Assembly (NCBI RefSeq): GCF_019429535.1
Contig: NZ_JAHXZM010000007.1
Location: 1-64,000 of the forward strand
From: Sphingomonas citricola
GTDB taxonomy: Bacteria > Pseudomonadota > Alphaproteobacteria > Sphingomonadales > Sphingomonadaceae
Direction: 5' to 3'
Length of the DNA stretch: 64,000 nt
Of the stretch, positions 9,269 to 17,543 are shown piece after piece (the first letter of the stretch is position 1; the number at the start of each line of letters is the position of its first letter). The notes below the pieces were generated by a model. The model was not told where the DNA came from. It saw only the letters and a program-made list of their open reading frames with translations, and did not search any database. The translations under genes and the position numbers were made by a program.

Positions 9269-11260
9269 ATGGATGTAGGTCAAGGTACAAGCGTCGTTCC
9301 GAATGCCGGGGCAGATTCGGCTGCCGGACCGGGCGCGGACGCGTTCGACGAGATGCTCGTCGCCGCGCAGTTCAGCGCGCTGCGTCACCAAGTGCCGAGC
9401 CTGCACCTCATCCTTCTCGTCAACGTCACCTTTCTCGAATTCATCACGTCGAAAGCGGGGTCGATCATCAGCTATCTGCCCTCGGTCCTGCTCGCCTTCG
9501 CGAGCGGTTCACGCGTGCTCAAATGGCAGCGGATGCAGTTTCCCGGCATCGAGCGCGCCACCGCGATGTTCGGGTCGACGATCCGTACCTCGATCGCGTT
9601 CGGGATGGTCCTGTCCGCGTGGAGCATCTGGGTATTGTTGTCGAGCAAGCACGAGGCCGGGCCGTTCGTTCCATTCTTCGCCGCCTTGTCGACGATCGCC
9701 TGCGCTGCGTGCATGACGTGTCTGCCGCGCGCTGCCTACGCGGTCATCTGGTCGGGCACCGTGCCGATGGTGCTGGCGATGCTCGCCTCGGGCGATCGTT
9801 CGCTGACCGCGGCGGCGATCAACCTTTCGGTGATCGCGGTGCTCCTGTTCGGGTGGATGCGTCGCCAGCATCAGCAGTTCCGGAGCATCGTTCACGCGCA
9901 TGCAGAAACGCTCGACAAGGAACGCGAGGTCGCCGACCTCGCCTTTCGTGACCAACTGACCGGGCTCGCCAACCGGCGCGCGTTCGTGTCGGCCCTGACC
10001 GATCGTCAGCGCGACGCGGACGCGGCGCACGACACGACGGTGCTCCTGATCGACCTCGACGGGTTCAAGCTGCTCAACGACAAGCTCGGCCACGGTGTCG
10101 GCGACGCATTGCTGCGCGGGGTGGCGGCGCGGATGATCGCCTCTGCGCCTGCGGACGCCTTGTGCGCGCGGCTGGGCGGGGACGAGTTCGCGATCCTGCT
10201 TCCCTACGCCAAGCCGGCTACGGTCGAGGCGTCGGTGGGCCGGATCGCGGCATTGTTCGACGAACCGCTCCAGATCGACGATGCGCAACTGACGATCCGC
10301 GGCTCGATCGGCGTGTCGTCGGGCGCCGTCCGCGCCGATGAGCCGATGCTGCTGATTCGCGAGGCCGATCTTGCACTGTACGAGAGCAAGCGATCGGGTA
10401 GCGCCGAGCCTTATTACTTCCACGACGAACTGCAGGCGCGCAGCGACCGGCGGCGGATCATCGAAACTGCCTATCTCGATCCCGCCGCACTCGACGCGCT
10501 GGAGGTGTACTTCCAGCCGATCGTCCGTGTCGCGACCAACCATGTCATGGGGTTCGAAGCACTGGCACGCTGGCGTCACCCAACTCTCGGGCTGGTGCCG
10601 CCCGACGAATTGTTCGAGGTCGCTGACCGCGCGCACGTCGCGCCGCATTTCACCGCGCATCTGCTCCGGCGCGCGTTGACGACGGCGGTGGGGTGGAAGG
10701 GGGACACGGTGTTGTCCTTCAATGTAACCGCGGGCGAGGTGGACGAGGGGTTGTGTCCGCTGGTCGCGACGCTGTGCGCGGAGGCGGGTTTCCCCGCCAG
10801 CCGGTTGATCATCGAGATCACCGAGTCCGCGTTGCTGCGCGACCTGTCGATGGCGCAGCGCGTGGTCGAAGGGTTGCGCGCGATGGGTGCGCGGGTCGCG
10901 CTCGACGATTTCGGCGCGGGGTTCGCCTCGATCGGTTACCTGAAACAGATCCGTTTCGACGTGATCAAGATCGACGGCGGGCTGGTCCACGCGATCGCCG
11001 ATAGCGCGCTCGCCCGCCAGCTGCTCGCCGGGGTCGTGCAATTGTGTCGCGCGATCGGCACCCCGATCGTCGTCGAGCAGGTCGAGACCGAGGCGCAGAT
11101 GGCGATCGTGACATTGCTGGGCGTCGACAAGGTGCAGGGCTATCTGGTTGGACGGCCCGCTGCCACGCCGTGTTTCCAGTCGCAGTGGGCGGGGTTGCCG
11201 CTGGTCGCGACCCCCGCGGGCGTCGTCGACCAATTCGGCGCAATCGCGCGCTTCATTTAG
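9269..11260 (+). CDS. membrane GGDEF-EAL protein
   Basis: The 663-residue protein has about five or six membrane helices in residues 40-210, a short linker helix, a GGDEF domain with intact GGDEF at 303-307, and an EAL domain beginning near 400 with EALARW (Glu430), a metal-binding Glu in ITES, DDFGAG, the Lys in KIDGG and a final EQVE. All remembered EAL catalytic positions look present, with mild departures (FASIGYL, VVEQVET). The cyclase inhibition site is not obvious (no Arg five residues plus four before GGDEF). It may make and break cyclic-di-GMP or act mainly as a phosphodiesterase. The membrane part resembles a MASE-type sensor; its ligand is unknown. Confidence 0.9.
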   Translation: MDVGQGTSVVPNAGADSAAGPGADAFDEMLVAAQFSALRHQVPSLHLILLVNVTFLEFITSKAGSIISYLPSVLLAFASGSRVLKWQRMQFPGIERATAMFGSTIRTSIAFGMVLSAWSIWVLLSSKHEAGPFVPFFAALSTIACAACMTCLPRAAYAVIWSGTVPMVLAMLASGDRSLTAAAINLSVIAVLLFGWMRRQHQQFRSIVHAHAETLDKEREVADLAFRDQLTGLANRRAFVSALTDRQRDADAAHDTTVLLIDLDGFKLLNDKLGHGVGDALLRGVAARMIASAPADALCARLGGDEFAILLPYAKPATVEASVGRIAALFDEPLQIDDAQLTIRGSIGVSSGAVRADEPMLLIREADLALYESKRSGSAEPYYFHDELQARSDRRRIIETAYLDPAALDALEVYFQPIVRVATNHVMGFEALARWRHPTLGLVPPDELFEVADRAHVAPHFTAHLLRRALTTAVGWKGDTVLSFNVTAGEVDEGLCPLVATLCAEAGFPASRLIIEITESALLRDLSMAQRVVEGLRAMGARVALDDFGAGFASIGYLKQIRFDVIKIDGGLVHAIADSALARQLLAGVVQLCRAIGTPIVVEQVETEAQMAIVTLLGVDKVQGYLVGRPAATPCFQSQWAGLPLVATPAGVVDQFGAIARFI

Positions 11261-11305
11261 GTACTCGATCAGAAGTGTGCAGAAGATATATTTGCGCACA
11301 ACCAA

Positions 11306-11332
11306 TTCGGACAAATATAGCCGGCGTATAAC
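11306..11332 (+). promoter_or_regulatory. possible promoter of the LOV kinase gene
   Basis: The 98 bases before the kinase start are unusually A/T-rich for this genome. TATAAC at 11327-11332 is a plausible -10 and TTCGGA at 11306 a weak -35 with a short 15-base spacer. TTGCGC at 11292 with an ATATAG-like box at 11315 is an alternative. Both are guesses from composition. Confidence 0.3.
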
Positions 11333-11358
11333 ATCCGGTCCGAAGGTAGATAAGTCGA

Positions 11359-14163
11359 ATGCGTATCGTCGATTACTGCCTGAGCATCTTGCGTCGTCGC
11401 GACATCGGCCGACAGGCCGACATCGATGCGCTGCCGCGCACGCAGGCGATCGAGATCCTGCGCCGCGCCTATGCCGGCATCCACGACATGGTCGTGATCT
11501 ATTCGGCGACGGGCGAGGCGCTGTACGCGAACGACCGCGCGCTCGCCGTTCTGGGACTGCGCGATCTGGGCGAGCACCCGATCTTCCGCACCGGGCTGAT
11601 CGTCCACGACCTGGCGGGCAACCGGATCGAGCAGCCCGACTGGCCGATCTTCCGCGCGCTGCGCGGCGACGATGTCGTCGATGCGAACCTGATCGTGCGG
11701 ATACCGCATTTTCCCGAAGGGGAGGCGGTCCGGCACGCGCGGGTCAGCGCGATCAGGACGACGTTCGACGGGCTGTCGCGCGAGCCGATGGTCTTCGTCA
11801 GCATCAGCGACACGACGCACTACATCGAGACGCAGCAGCGGCTGCGCGACAGCGAGGCCTCGGCGCGGCGCGACGAGGCGTTGCTGTCGGCGGTGATGGA
11901 TGCGTTGCCGACCGCGGTGACCGCGTGCGACACCGATGGTCGCGTCCTGCGCGCCAATGCCGCCGCGCGCGAGCTGTGGGAAACGCTCGACGATGCGTGC
12001 GAGGATGCACGCACCGTTACGCTGACGGGCGTGTCACCCGAGACGGGCGAGGCGGTCGAGGGCACCGACTGGCCGCTGATCGGCGCGATGCGGCACGGCG
12101 CGCGGATCGTGGGCAAGCGGATCGACGTGCGCGCGCGCGACGGCGCGTGGCGCAATCTCTCCTTTTCCGCCGCACCCGTGCGTGACGAAGCGGGGGCGAT
12201 CATGGGCGGGGTCGTCGCGTGCGAGGACGTGTCCGATCTGGTCCAGGCGCGTCAGACGGTCGACGATCAGGAAAATCGCCTCCGCCTGCTGATCGACGGC
12301 GCGCGCGACCACGCCTTTTTCATGCTCGACCGCGACGGGCGCGTCGCGACCTGGAGCATGGCGGCGAAGCGTCTGAAGCAATATGACGAGGCCGATGTGA
12401 TCGGACAGCCTTGGTCGATCTTTTTCACCGAGGACGATGCCGCGGGCGGCCTGCCCGACAAGCTGCTCGCGACGGCGCGTGCCGCGGGCACCGCCTATCA
12501 TCAGGGATGGCGTCGACGCCGCGACGGCAGCTATTTCTGGGCCGATGCCGCGATTAGCGCGATCTTCGAGCAGGGCGTGCATGTCGGTTTCGCCGAGGTG
12601 GCGCGCGACCTGACCGAGCAGCGTCAGTCGGAGAGCGACCTGCGGCTGCGCGACGAGGCGCTGCGTGCCGTGTCGCAAGGCATACTGGTGGTCGATGCGC
12701 GCGACGCAGCGCAGCCGATTATCCTCGTCTCGGGTGGGTTCGAGGCGCTGACCGGGTACCGCGCCGACGAGGTGATCGGGCGGAACTGCCGTTTCTTGCA
12801 GGGCGCGCGGACCTCTGCCGACGACATCCGCCGGATACGCGACGCGATCGTCGCCAAGCAGCCGTGCTCGGTCGAGATCCTGAACTACCGCGCCGACGGA
12901 TCGACGTTCTGGAATGCGCTGTCGATCAGTCCGATCCTCGATGAACACGGCGAGGTCGAGAAATTCATCGGCGTGATGGCCGACGTGACCGAGCGGCGCG
13001 ATCTGGAAGATCGGTTGCGGCAATCGCTCAAGATGGACGCACTCGGTCGATTGGCCGGCGGCGTCGCGCACGATTTCAACAACATCTTGACGATCATCAA
13101 CGGCAACGTCGAGGAATTGCGCGACGACTGGCCGGTGGGCTCGGTGTTGCGCGATCGGCTCGACCTGATCGGCAAGGCGGGCAGCCGGGCCGAACTGCTC
13201 ACGAACCAGTTGCTGACCTTCGCGAAACGCTCGTGCGTCTCCGCGGCGGCGGTCGATCCGGCCGAGGTCGTCGCCAACATGCGGTCGCTGTTCACGACGC
13301 TGATCGACGAGCGCGCCGAATTCGACGTTCGCATGGCGGACGGGCTTCACGCGATCGCGATCGATCGCAGCCAGCTCGAGCAGGTGCTTCTCAACATCGT
13401 CATCAACGCGCGCGACGCGCTGGGCGACGGGGGACAGATCTCGCTCGCGCTCGAAAACGCGCCCAGCCGGCTTCGGGTCGGCGGCGGGAGCCGCGACGGC
13501 GTGTCGATCCGCGTCTCCGACACGGGGATCGGGATGTCGCCCGAAGCGAGCGCGCGCGCGTTCGAGCCGTTCTTCACGACCAAGGGCGAGAACGGCAGCG
13601 GTCTGGGCCTCGCGACGGTGTTCGGCATCGTCACGCAGGCAGGCGGGACGATCGACCTCGAGAGCGAGCCCGGCATCGGTACGCAGGTCGAGATTATTCT
13701 GCCCGCCAGCGACAGCACGCCCTCGACCGAGGTGCAGCCCGCGGCGCCCGCGAGCACCGTCTTCATGGACGAACTGGTCGTCGTGCTGGCCGAGGACGAC
13801 GATGACGTCCGTCTGCTGATCACGCGCACGTTGCAGCGCGCGAACATGCGCGTCCACGCCTTCGCGAACGGGCTGGAGGCGAGCAACTTCATCCGCAACG
13901 ACGCGGGGCCGATCGATCTGCTCATCACCGACGTGATCATGCCCTCGATCGGCGGCGTGTCGCTGAGCGAGGTCGCGCGCAAACATTATCCCGACATCAA
14001 GACGCTGTTCGTGACCGGGTACAGCCACCGGCCGATCGCGCTGAAGGAATCGATGCAGCTGCTCGAGAAGCCGTTCACGGGGCGAAAGCTGGTTGCGTCG
14101 ATCAAGCGGCTGATGACGCTCAAGCCGTCCCCGGCCCCCCGCGAGAATACGCCCAGCGCGTAG
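11359..14163 (+). CDS. soluble PAS-PAS-PAS-LOV hybrid histidine kinase (probable blue-light receptor)
   Basis: The 934-residue protein has no membrane helix. Three PAS domains lie at about 30-155, 170-290 and 300-415, then a LOV domain at about 425-550. GRNCRFLQG at 474-482 contains the adduct-forming Cys477; flavin-contacting Asn509 and Asn519 lie 32 and 42 residues later, the spacing of plant phototropin LOV2. At +63, where the signal-transmitting Gln is expected, there is Met540. The kinase part has His571 in GGVAHDFNN, an Asn box, DTGIGM and GLGLAT. A C-terminal receiver carries Asp858. The layout LOV-HisKA-HATPase-REC recalls the Pseudomonas syringae LOV kinase with extra PAS domains in front. 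Confidence 0.93.
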   Translation: MRIVDYCLSILRRRDIGRQADIDALPRTQAIEILRRAYAGIHDMVVIYSATGEALYANDRALAVLGLRDLGEHPIFRTGLIVHDLAGNRIEQPDWPIFRALRGDDVVDANLIVRIPHFPEGEAVRHARVSAIRTTFDGLSREPMVFVSISDTTHYIETQQRLRDSEASARRDEALLSAVMDALPTAVTACDTDGRVLRANAAARELWETLDDACEDARTVTLTGVSPETGEAVEGTDWPLIGAMRHGARIVGKRIDVRARDGAWRNLSFSAAPVRDEAGAIMGGVVACEDVSDLVQARQTVDDQENRLRLLIDGARDHAFFMLDRDGRVATWSMAAKRLKQYDEADVIGQPWSIFFTEDDAAGGLPDKLLATARAAGTAYHQGWRRRRDGSYFWADAAISAIFEQGVHVGFAEVARDLTEQRQSESDLRLRDEALRAVSQGILVVDARDAAQPIILVSGGFEALTGYRADEVIGRNCRFLQGARTSADDIRRIRDAIVAKQPCSVEILNYRADGSTFWNALSISPILDEHGEVEKFIGVMADVTERRDLEDRLRQSLKMDALGRLAGGVAHDFNNILTIINGNVEELRDDWPVGSVLRDRLDLIGKAGSRAELLTNQLLTFAKRSCVSAAAVDPAEVVANMRSLFTTLIDERAEFDVRMADGLHAIAIDRSQLEQVLLNIVINARDALGDGGQISLALENAPSRLRVGGGSRDGVSIRVSDTGIGMSPEASARAFEPFFTTKGENGSGLGLATVFGIVTQAGGTIDLESEPGIGTQVEIILPASDSTPSTEVQPAAPASTVFMDELVVVLAEDDDDVRLLITRTLQRANMRVHAFANGLEASNFIRNDAGPIDLLITDVIMPSIGGVSLSEVARKHYPDIKTLFVTGYSHRPIALKESMQLLEKPFTGRKLVASIKRLMTLKPSPAPRENTPSA

Positions 14164-14170
14164 TTGCCCG

Positions 14171-14662
14171 TCAGTCGGTCGCCTTGGTCAGATTGGCGAT
14201 GATCGTGTCCAGCAGCGCATTGAGCAGCGCCATGTCGGCGTCCGACAGCCCCAGCAACGCGCGCTGGTCCTCGCGGTCGGCGAGGAGCCCCAGCGCGCCC
14301 AGCACCGGCATCGCCGCGTCGGTCGCGTAGAGGCGGCGCAGCCGGCGGTCGGACCGATCGGGACGTCGCTCGACCCAGCGCGACTCCTCGAGGCGATCGA
14401 TCGTCTGCCCCGCGGCGACGGGGCCGATCTCCAGCCGCTCGGCAACCTCGCGCTGCGTCGAGCCGGCGTTCAGGTGGATCGTCGCCAGCATCCGCCACTG
14501 CGCGCGCGTCAGCGTCTCGCCGCTCGGCAGCGCCAGGCCGCGCGCGCGCTCGTCGAAGCGTTTGCGCAGCAGCCGCGTGATGAGCGCCACTTGCGACGCG
14601 AAGCTGCGTGGGCTGGCGGGCGGCTGCGTCGCGGCCGTCGTGTCGGATCGCTGTGCCGTCAT
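14171..14662 (-). CDS. MarR-family repressor
   Basis: The 163-residue protein is a winged helix-turn-helix regulator: QWRMLATIH, STQREVAERLEIGPVAAGQTIDRLE as the DNA-binding helices, and the DRSDRRLRRLYATD wing. MarR proteins repress neighbouring efflux genes and release DNA on binding phenolic ligands. It diverges from the EmrA gene, with a dyad in between (14723-14737), which fits local control. The ATG at 14662 was chosen; a TTG eight codons upstream is possible. It converges on the LOV kinase stop with a 7-base gap. Confidence 0.88.
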   Translation of the reverse strand: MTAQRSDTTAATQPPASPRSFASQVALITRLLRKRFDERARGLALPSGETLTRAQWRMLATIHLNAGSTQREVAERLEIGPVAAGQTIDRLEESRWVERRPDRSDRRLRRLYATDAAMPVLGALGLLADREDQRALLGLSDADMALLNALLDTIIANLTKATD

Positions 14663-14722
14663 CCTGTTCGTCTCATCGTCACGCAACGCAGACCCGCCCG
14701 TCCCTTCAGCAAAAGATAAGGT

Positions 14723-14763
14723 ACCGCATTATGCGGTTGCTTTTCATCATGCATCGGCCGATG
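14723..14763. promoter_or_regulatory. two dyads between marR and emrA; likely MarR operator
   Basis: ACCGCAT-T-ATGCGGT (14723-14737) is a perfect 7-bp inverted repeat around one base, the size and symmetry of MarR operators. CATCGGCCGATG (14752-14763) is a second perfect palindrome. CATTAT inside the first could serve as a -10. Both lie in the divergent gap, 60-110 bases from either start. Binding is inferred. Confidence 0.55.
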
Positions 14764-14835
14764 GCGATGTGCAATGACCAACGGGCGACCATCCTCCATG
14801 CGCGACCATCGGACCATGCGACGAGCGGGGCGGGC

Positions 14836-15990
14836 ATGAGCCTCGACGATCACGCCGATCGCCACGACCGCGCGCCCGATTACCCGCATCTGGAGGATTC
14901 GGTCCCGGTCGACGATCCCGCGCCGGTGGTCGGCCCGCCGGCGGATCAACCGCGCGCGAGGCGGCGCTGGCGCACGCCGTTGCTGCTGCTCGCCCCCGTG
15001 GTCGCGATCGTCGCCGCGCTGTATTTCTACCTGAGCGGCGGACGGTTCGAGGATACCGACAATGCGTATATCCAGTCCGGGCTGACCGCGGTCAGCGCGA
15101 ACGTCAGCGGACCCGTCATCGCGGTCGCGGTGCGCAACAACCAGCGCGTGAAGGCGGGCGACATGCTGTTCCGCATCGATCCCGCGCCCTATCAGGCCGC
15201 GGTCGACGAGGCGGCGGCGCAGCTCGCCAGTGCGCGGACACAAGTGTCGGCCCTTAGGGCCAATTACCGCGAGGGCGAGGCATCGCTCCAGGCCGCGCGC
15301 GACCGGCTCGCCTATGCCGAGCGCGAGGCGGCGCGGCAGAAGTCGTTGCTGGCGGAAGGAATCTCGTCGCAGAACCAATATGATCAGGCGGTGCTAGAGG
15401 CGCAGACCGCGCGGCAGGCGATCCAGACATCGGTGCAGCAGAACGCGGGCGTCGCCGCTAACCTGACCGGCGACGCCGCCGCGCCGACCGCCAGCCAGCC
15501 CGCGGTGCAGCGCGCGCAGGCGGCACTCGAGCGCGCGCGGCTGAACCTTGGCTATACCGTGGTGCGCGCGGCGCAGGACGGTGTGGTGACCAAGGTCAAT
15601 CAGCTACAGGTCGGCAGTTACGTCTCGGCGGCGAAGCCCGTCTTCACGCTCGCGGGCACCCGCCTGTGGGTGGAGGCGAACTTCAAGGAAAACCAGCTCG
15701 ACCATATGCGGATCGGGCAGCCCGCGACCTTCACGGTCGACGCGTTTCCCGACCTGAAGCTGACCGGGCGGCTGACGAGTTTCAGTCCCGGCACCGGCAA
15801 CAGTTTCTCGCTGCTGCCGGCGGAGAATGCGACGGGCAACTGGGTCAAGGTCGTCCAGCGCCTGCCGGTCGAACTCAGCATCGATCGGCTGCCGCCGGGG
15901 GTGCCGCTCCACGCCGGGCTGAGCGTCGAGGTGAGCGTCGACACCGGCCACCGGCGCCACCTGTTCGGCGGTGCGACGCCCGCGCGATGA
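14836..15990 (+). CDS. emrA: EmrA/HlyD-type membrane fusion protein
   Basis: The 384-residue periplasmic adaptor has a cytoplasmic tail, one membrane helix at about 48-68, a lipoyl-like half (DTDNAYIQSGLTAVSANVSG), a long coiled coil (about 115-250) and a beta-barrel domain with NFKENQLDHM. It would join the EmrB pump to the outer membrane channel downstream. The ATG at 14836 is preferred over upstream in-frame starts because the translation before it is not protein-like and overlaps the operator. Its stop overlaps an ATG as ATGA, but that ATG opens a 9-codon frame (15987-16016), not emrB. Confidence 0.9.
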   Translation: MSLDDHADRHDRAPDYPHLEDSVPVDDPAPVVGPPADQPRARRRWRTPLLLLAPVVAIVAALYFYLSGGRFEDTDNAYIQSGLTAVSANVSGPVIAVAVRNNQRVKAGDMLFRIDPAPYQAAVDEAAAQLASARTQVSALRANYREGEASLQAARDRLAYAEREAARQKSLLAEGISSQNQYDQAVLEAQTARQAIQTSVQQNAGVAANLTGDAAAPTASQPAVQRAQAALERARLNLGYTVVRAAQDGVVTKVNQLQVGSYVSAAKPVFTLAGTRLWVEANFKENQLDHMRIGQPATFTVDAFPDLKLTGRLTSFSPGTGNSFSLLPAENATGNWVKVVQRLPVELSIDRLPPGVPLHAGLSVEVSVDTGHRRHLFGGATPAR

Positions 15991-16016
15991 GCGCCCGTCC
16001 CGAGCCCGCGCGATGA
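15987..16016 (+). other. nine-codon ORF bridging emrA and emrB; duplicated start region
   Basis: ATG at 15987 overlaps the emrA stop and opens a frame encoding MSARPEPAR, whose TGA (16014-16016) overlaps the emrB ATG at 16013. The first copy CCCGCGCGATGAGCGC and the second CCCGCGCGATGAGTGC, 26 bases apart, with similar flanks (CCCGAG/CCCGAA), show a short tandem duplication of the emrB start. A relay of terminating and reinitiating ribosomes is possible. Confidence 0.6.
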
Positions 16017-17539
16017 GTGCGTATCCCGAACCCGCGGTCCGCAATTTCATCACCGCATCGGTGATGGCGGCGACCGTGATGAACTCGCTCGACAGCACGA
16101 TCGCCAACGTCGCGCTGCCGCACATTCAGGGCAGCGTCTCGGCCTCGGGTGAGGAGATCACCTGGGTCCTGACATCGTACATCGTTGCGGCGGCGATCAT
16201 GACCCCGCTGACCGGCTGGCTCGCCGGGCGGTTCGGGCGCAAGCGGTTGATGCTGTGGTCGATCATCGGCTTCACCGCCGCATCGGGGCTGTGCGGGATC
16301 GCGAACAGTATCGGTGAACTGGTCGGGTTCCGGTTGCTCCAGGGCGTGTTCGGCGCCGCGCTGGTGCCGATGAGCCAGGCGATCCTGCTCGACATCAACC
16401 CGCCCGAGCGTCACGGCCCGGCGATGGCGGTGTGGGGCATGGGCGCGATCCTGGGGCCGATCATCGGCCCGGCGCTCGGCGGCTGGCTGACAGACAATCT
16501 GTCGTGGCGCTGGGTGTTCTACATCAACCTGCCGATCGGCGCGCTCGCCTTTGCCGGGCTGTCCGCGTTCCTGTCCGAGACGAAGGATGCCGAGAAGCCG
16601 CGGCTCGACGTGTTCGGCTTCGCGATGCTCGCGCTCGCGATCGGGTCAATCCAGGTGATGCTCGACCGCGGCCAGACGCAGGACTGGTTCAGCTCGCTCG
16701 AGATCTGCGTCGAGGGCGCGCTGGGGTTGTTCTTCGGCTATCTGTTCGTCGTTCACACGCTGACCGCGCGGCGGCCGTTCATCGACATCGGACTGTTCCG
16801 CGACCGCAATTTCCTCGTCGGATCGCTGTTCGGCTTCTTTCTGGGCACCGTGCTGTTCGGGGTGCTCGCCTTGCTGCCGACGATGCTCGAGCGGTTGATG
16901 GGCTATCCCGTGGTGCTGACCGGGCTCGTCACCGCGCCGCGCGGCATCGGCACCTTGATCTCGATGATCGTCGTCGGGCGGCTGATCAAGCGGGTCGACC
17001 CGCGGTTGCTGATCTTCGTCGGTTTCTGCCTCGCCGCCTGGTCACTCCACATGATGGCGGGTTTCTCGCTGGAGATGGGGCAGGACCGCGTGATCGTCTC
17101 GGGCTTCGTCCAGGGGCTCGGCACCGGGCTCGTGTTCGTGCCGCTCACCACGATCGCGTTCGCGACGCTCGACCCGAAATATCGCAACGAGGGCGCGGCG
17201 ATGTTCACGCTGACGCGCAACATCGGCTCCGCGGTCGGCATCTCGGTATTGCAGGCGTTGACGATCCGCAACGGCGCCACCGTCCACGCACGGCTGGTCG
17301 AGGGCGTCAGGCCCGACAATCCGGCGCTCGGCGCGACGCTCGGCGACGGGTTCGACTTCGACCTGCCGAGCGCGGTCGCCGCGATCAACGCGCAGATCAG
17401 CCGACAGGCATCGATGGTATCCTACGTCGATGCGTTCTGGTTGCTGTTCCTCCTCACGCTCGCGGTCATCCCGCTGCTGCTGGTGATGCGTGCGCCGCGC
17501 GCCGGAGCAGGCGATGGCCCCGCGATCCACATGGATTGA
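16013..17539 (+). CDS. emrB: EmrB-type DHA2 major facilitator drug exporter
   Basis: The 508-residue protein has the 14-helix DHA2 pattern and its motifs: NSLDSTIANVALPHI in helix 1, GWLAGRFGRKR between helices 2 and 3, and the antiporter motif GPIIGPALGGWL in helix 5. With the EmrA adaptor upstream and the outer membrane factor 4 bases downstream it forms a complete proton-driven tripartite pump for hydrophobic drugs or phenolics. The start at 16013 is one of two near-identical candidate sites (see 15987-16016); the first is out of frame. Confidence 0.93.
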   Translation: MSAYPEPAVRNFITASVMAATVMNSLDSTIANVALPHIQGSVSASGEEITWVLTSYIVAAAIMTPLTGWLAGRFGRKRLMLWSIIGFTAASGLCGIANSIGELVGFRLLQGVFGAALVPMSQAILLDINPPERHGPAMAVWGMGAILGPIIGPALGGWLTDNLSWRWVFYINLPIGALAFAGLSAFLSETKDAEKPRLDVFGFAMLALAIGSIQVMLDRGQTQDWFSSLEICVEGALGLFFGYLFVVHTLTARRPFIDIGLFRDRNFLVGSLFGFFLGTVLFGVLALLPTMLERLMGYPVVLTGLVTAPRGIGTLISMIVVGRLIKRVDPRLLIFVGFCLAAWSLHMMAGFSLEMGQDRVIVSGFVQGLGTGLVFVPLTTIAFATLDPKYRNEGAAMFTLTRNIGSAVGISVLQALTIRNGATVHARLVEGVRPDNPALGATLGDGFDFDLPSAVAAINAQISRQASMVSYVDAFWLLFLLTLAVIPLLLVMRAPRAGAGDGPAIHMD

Positions 17540-17543
17540 TCGA

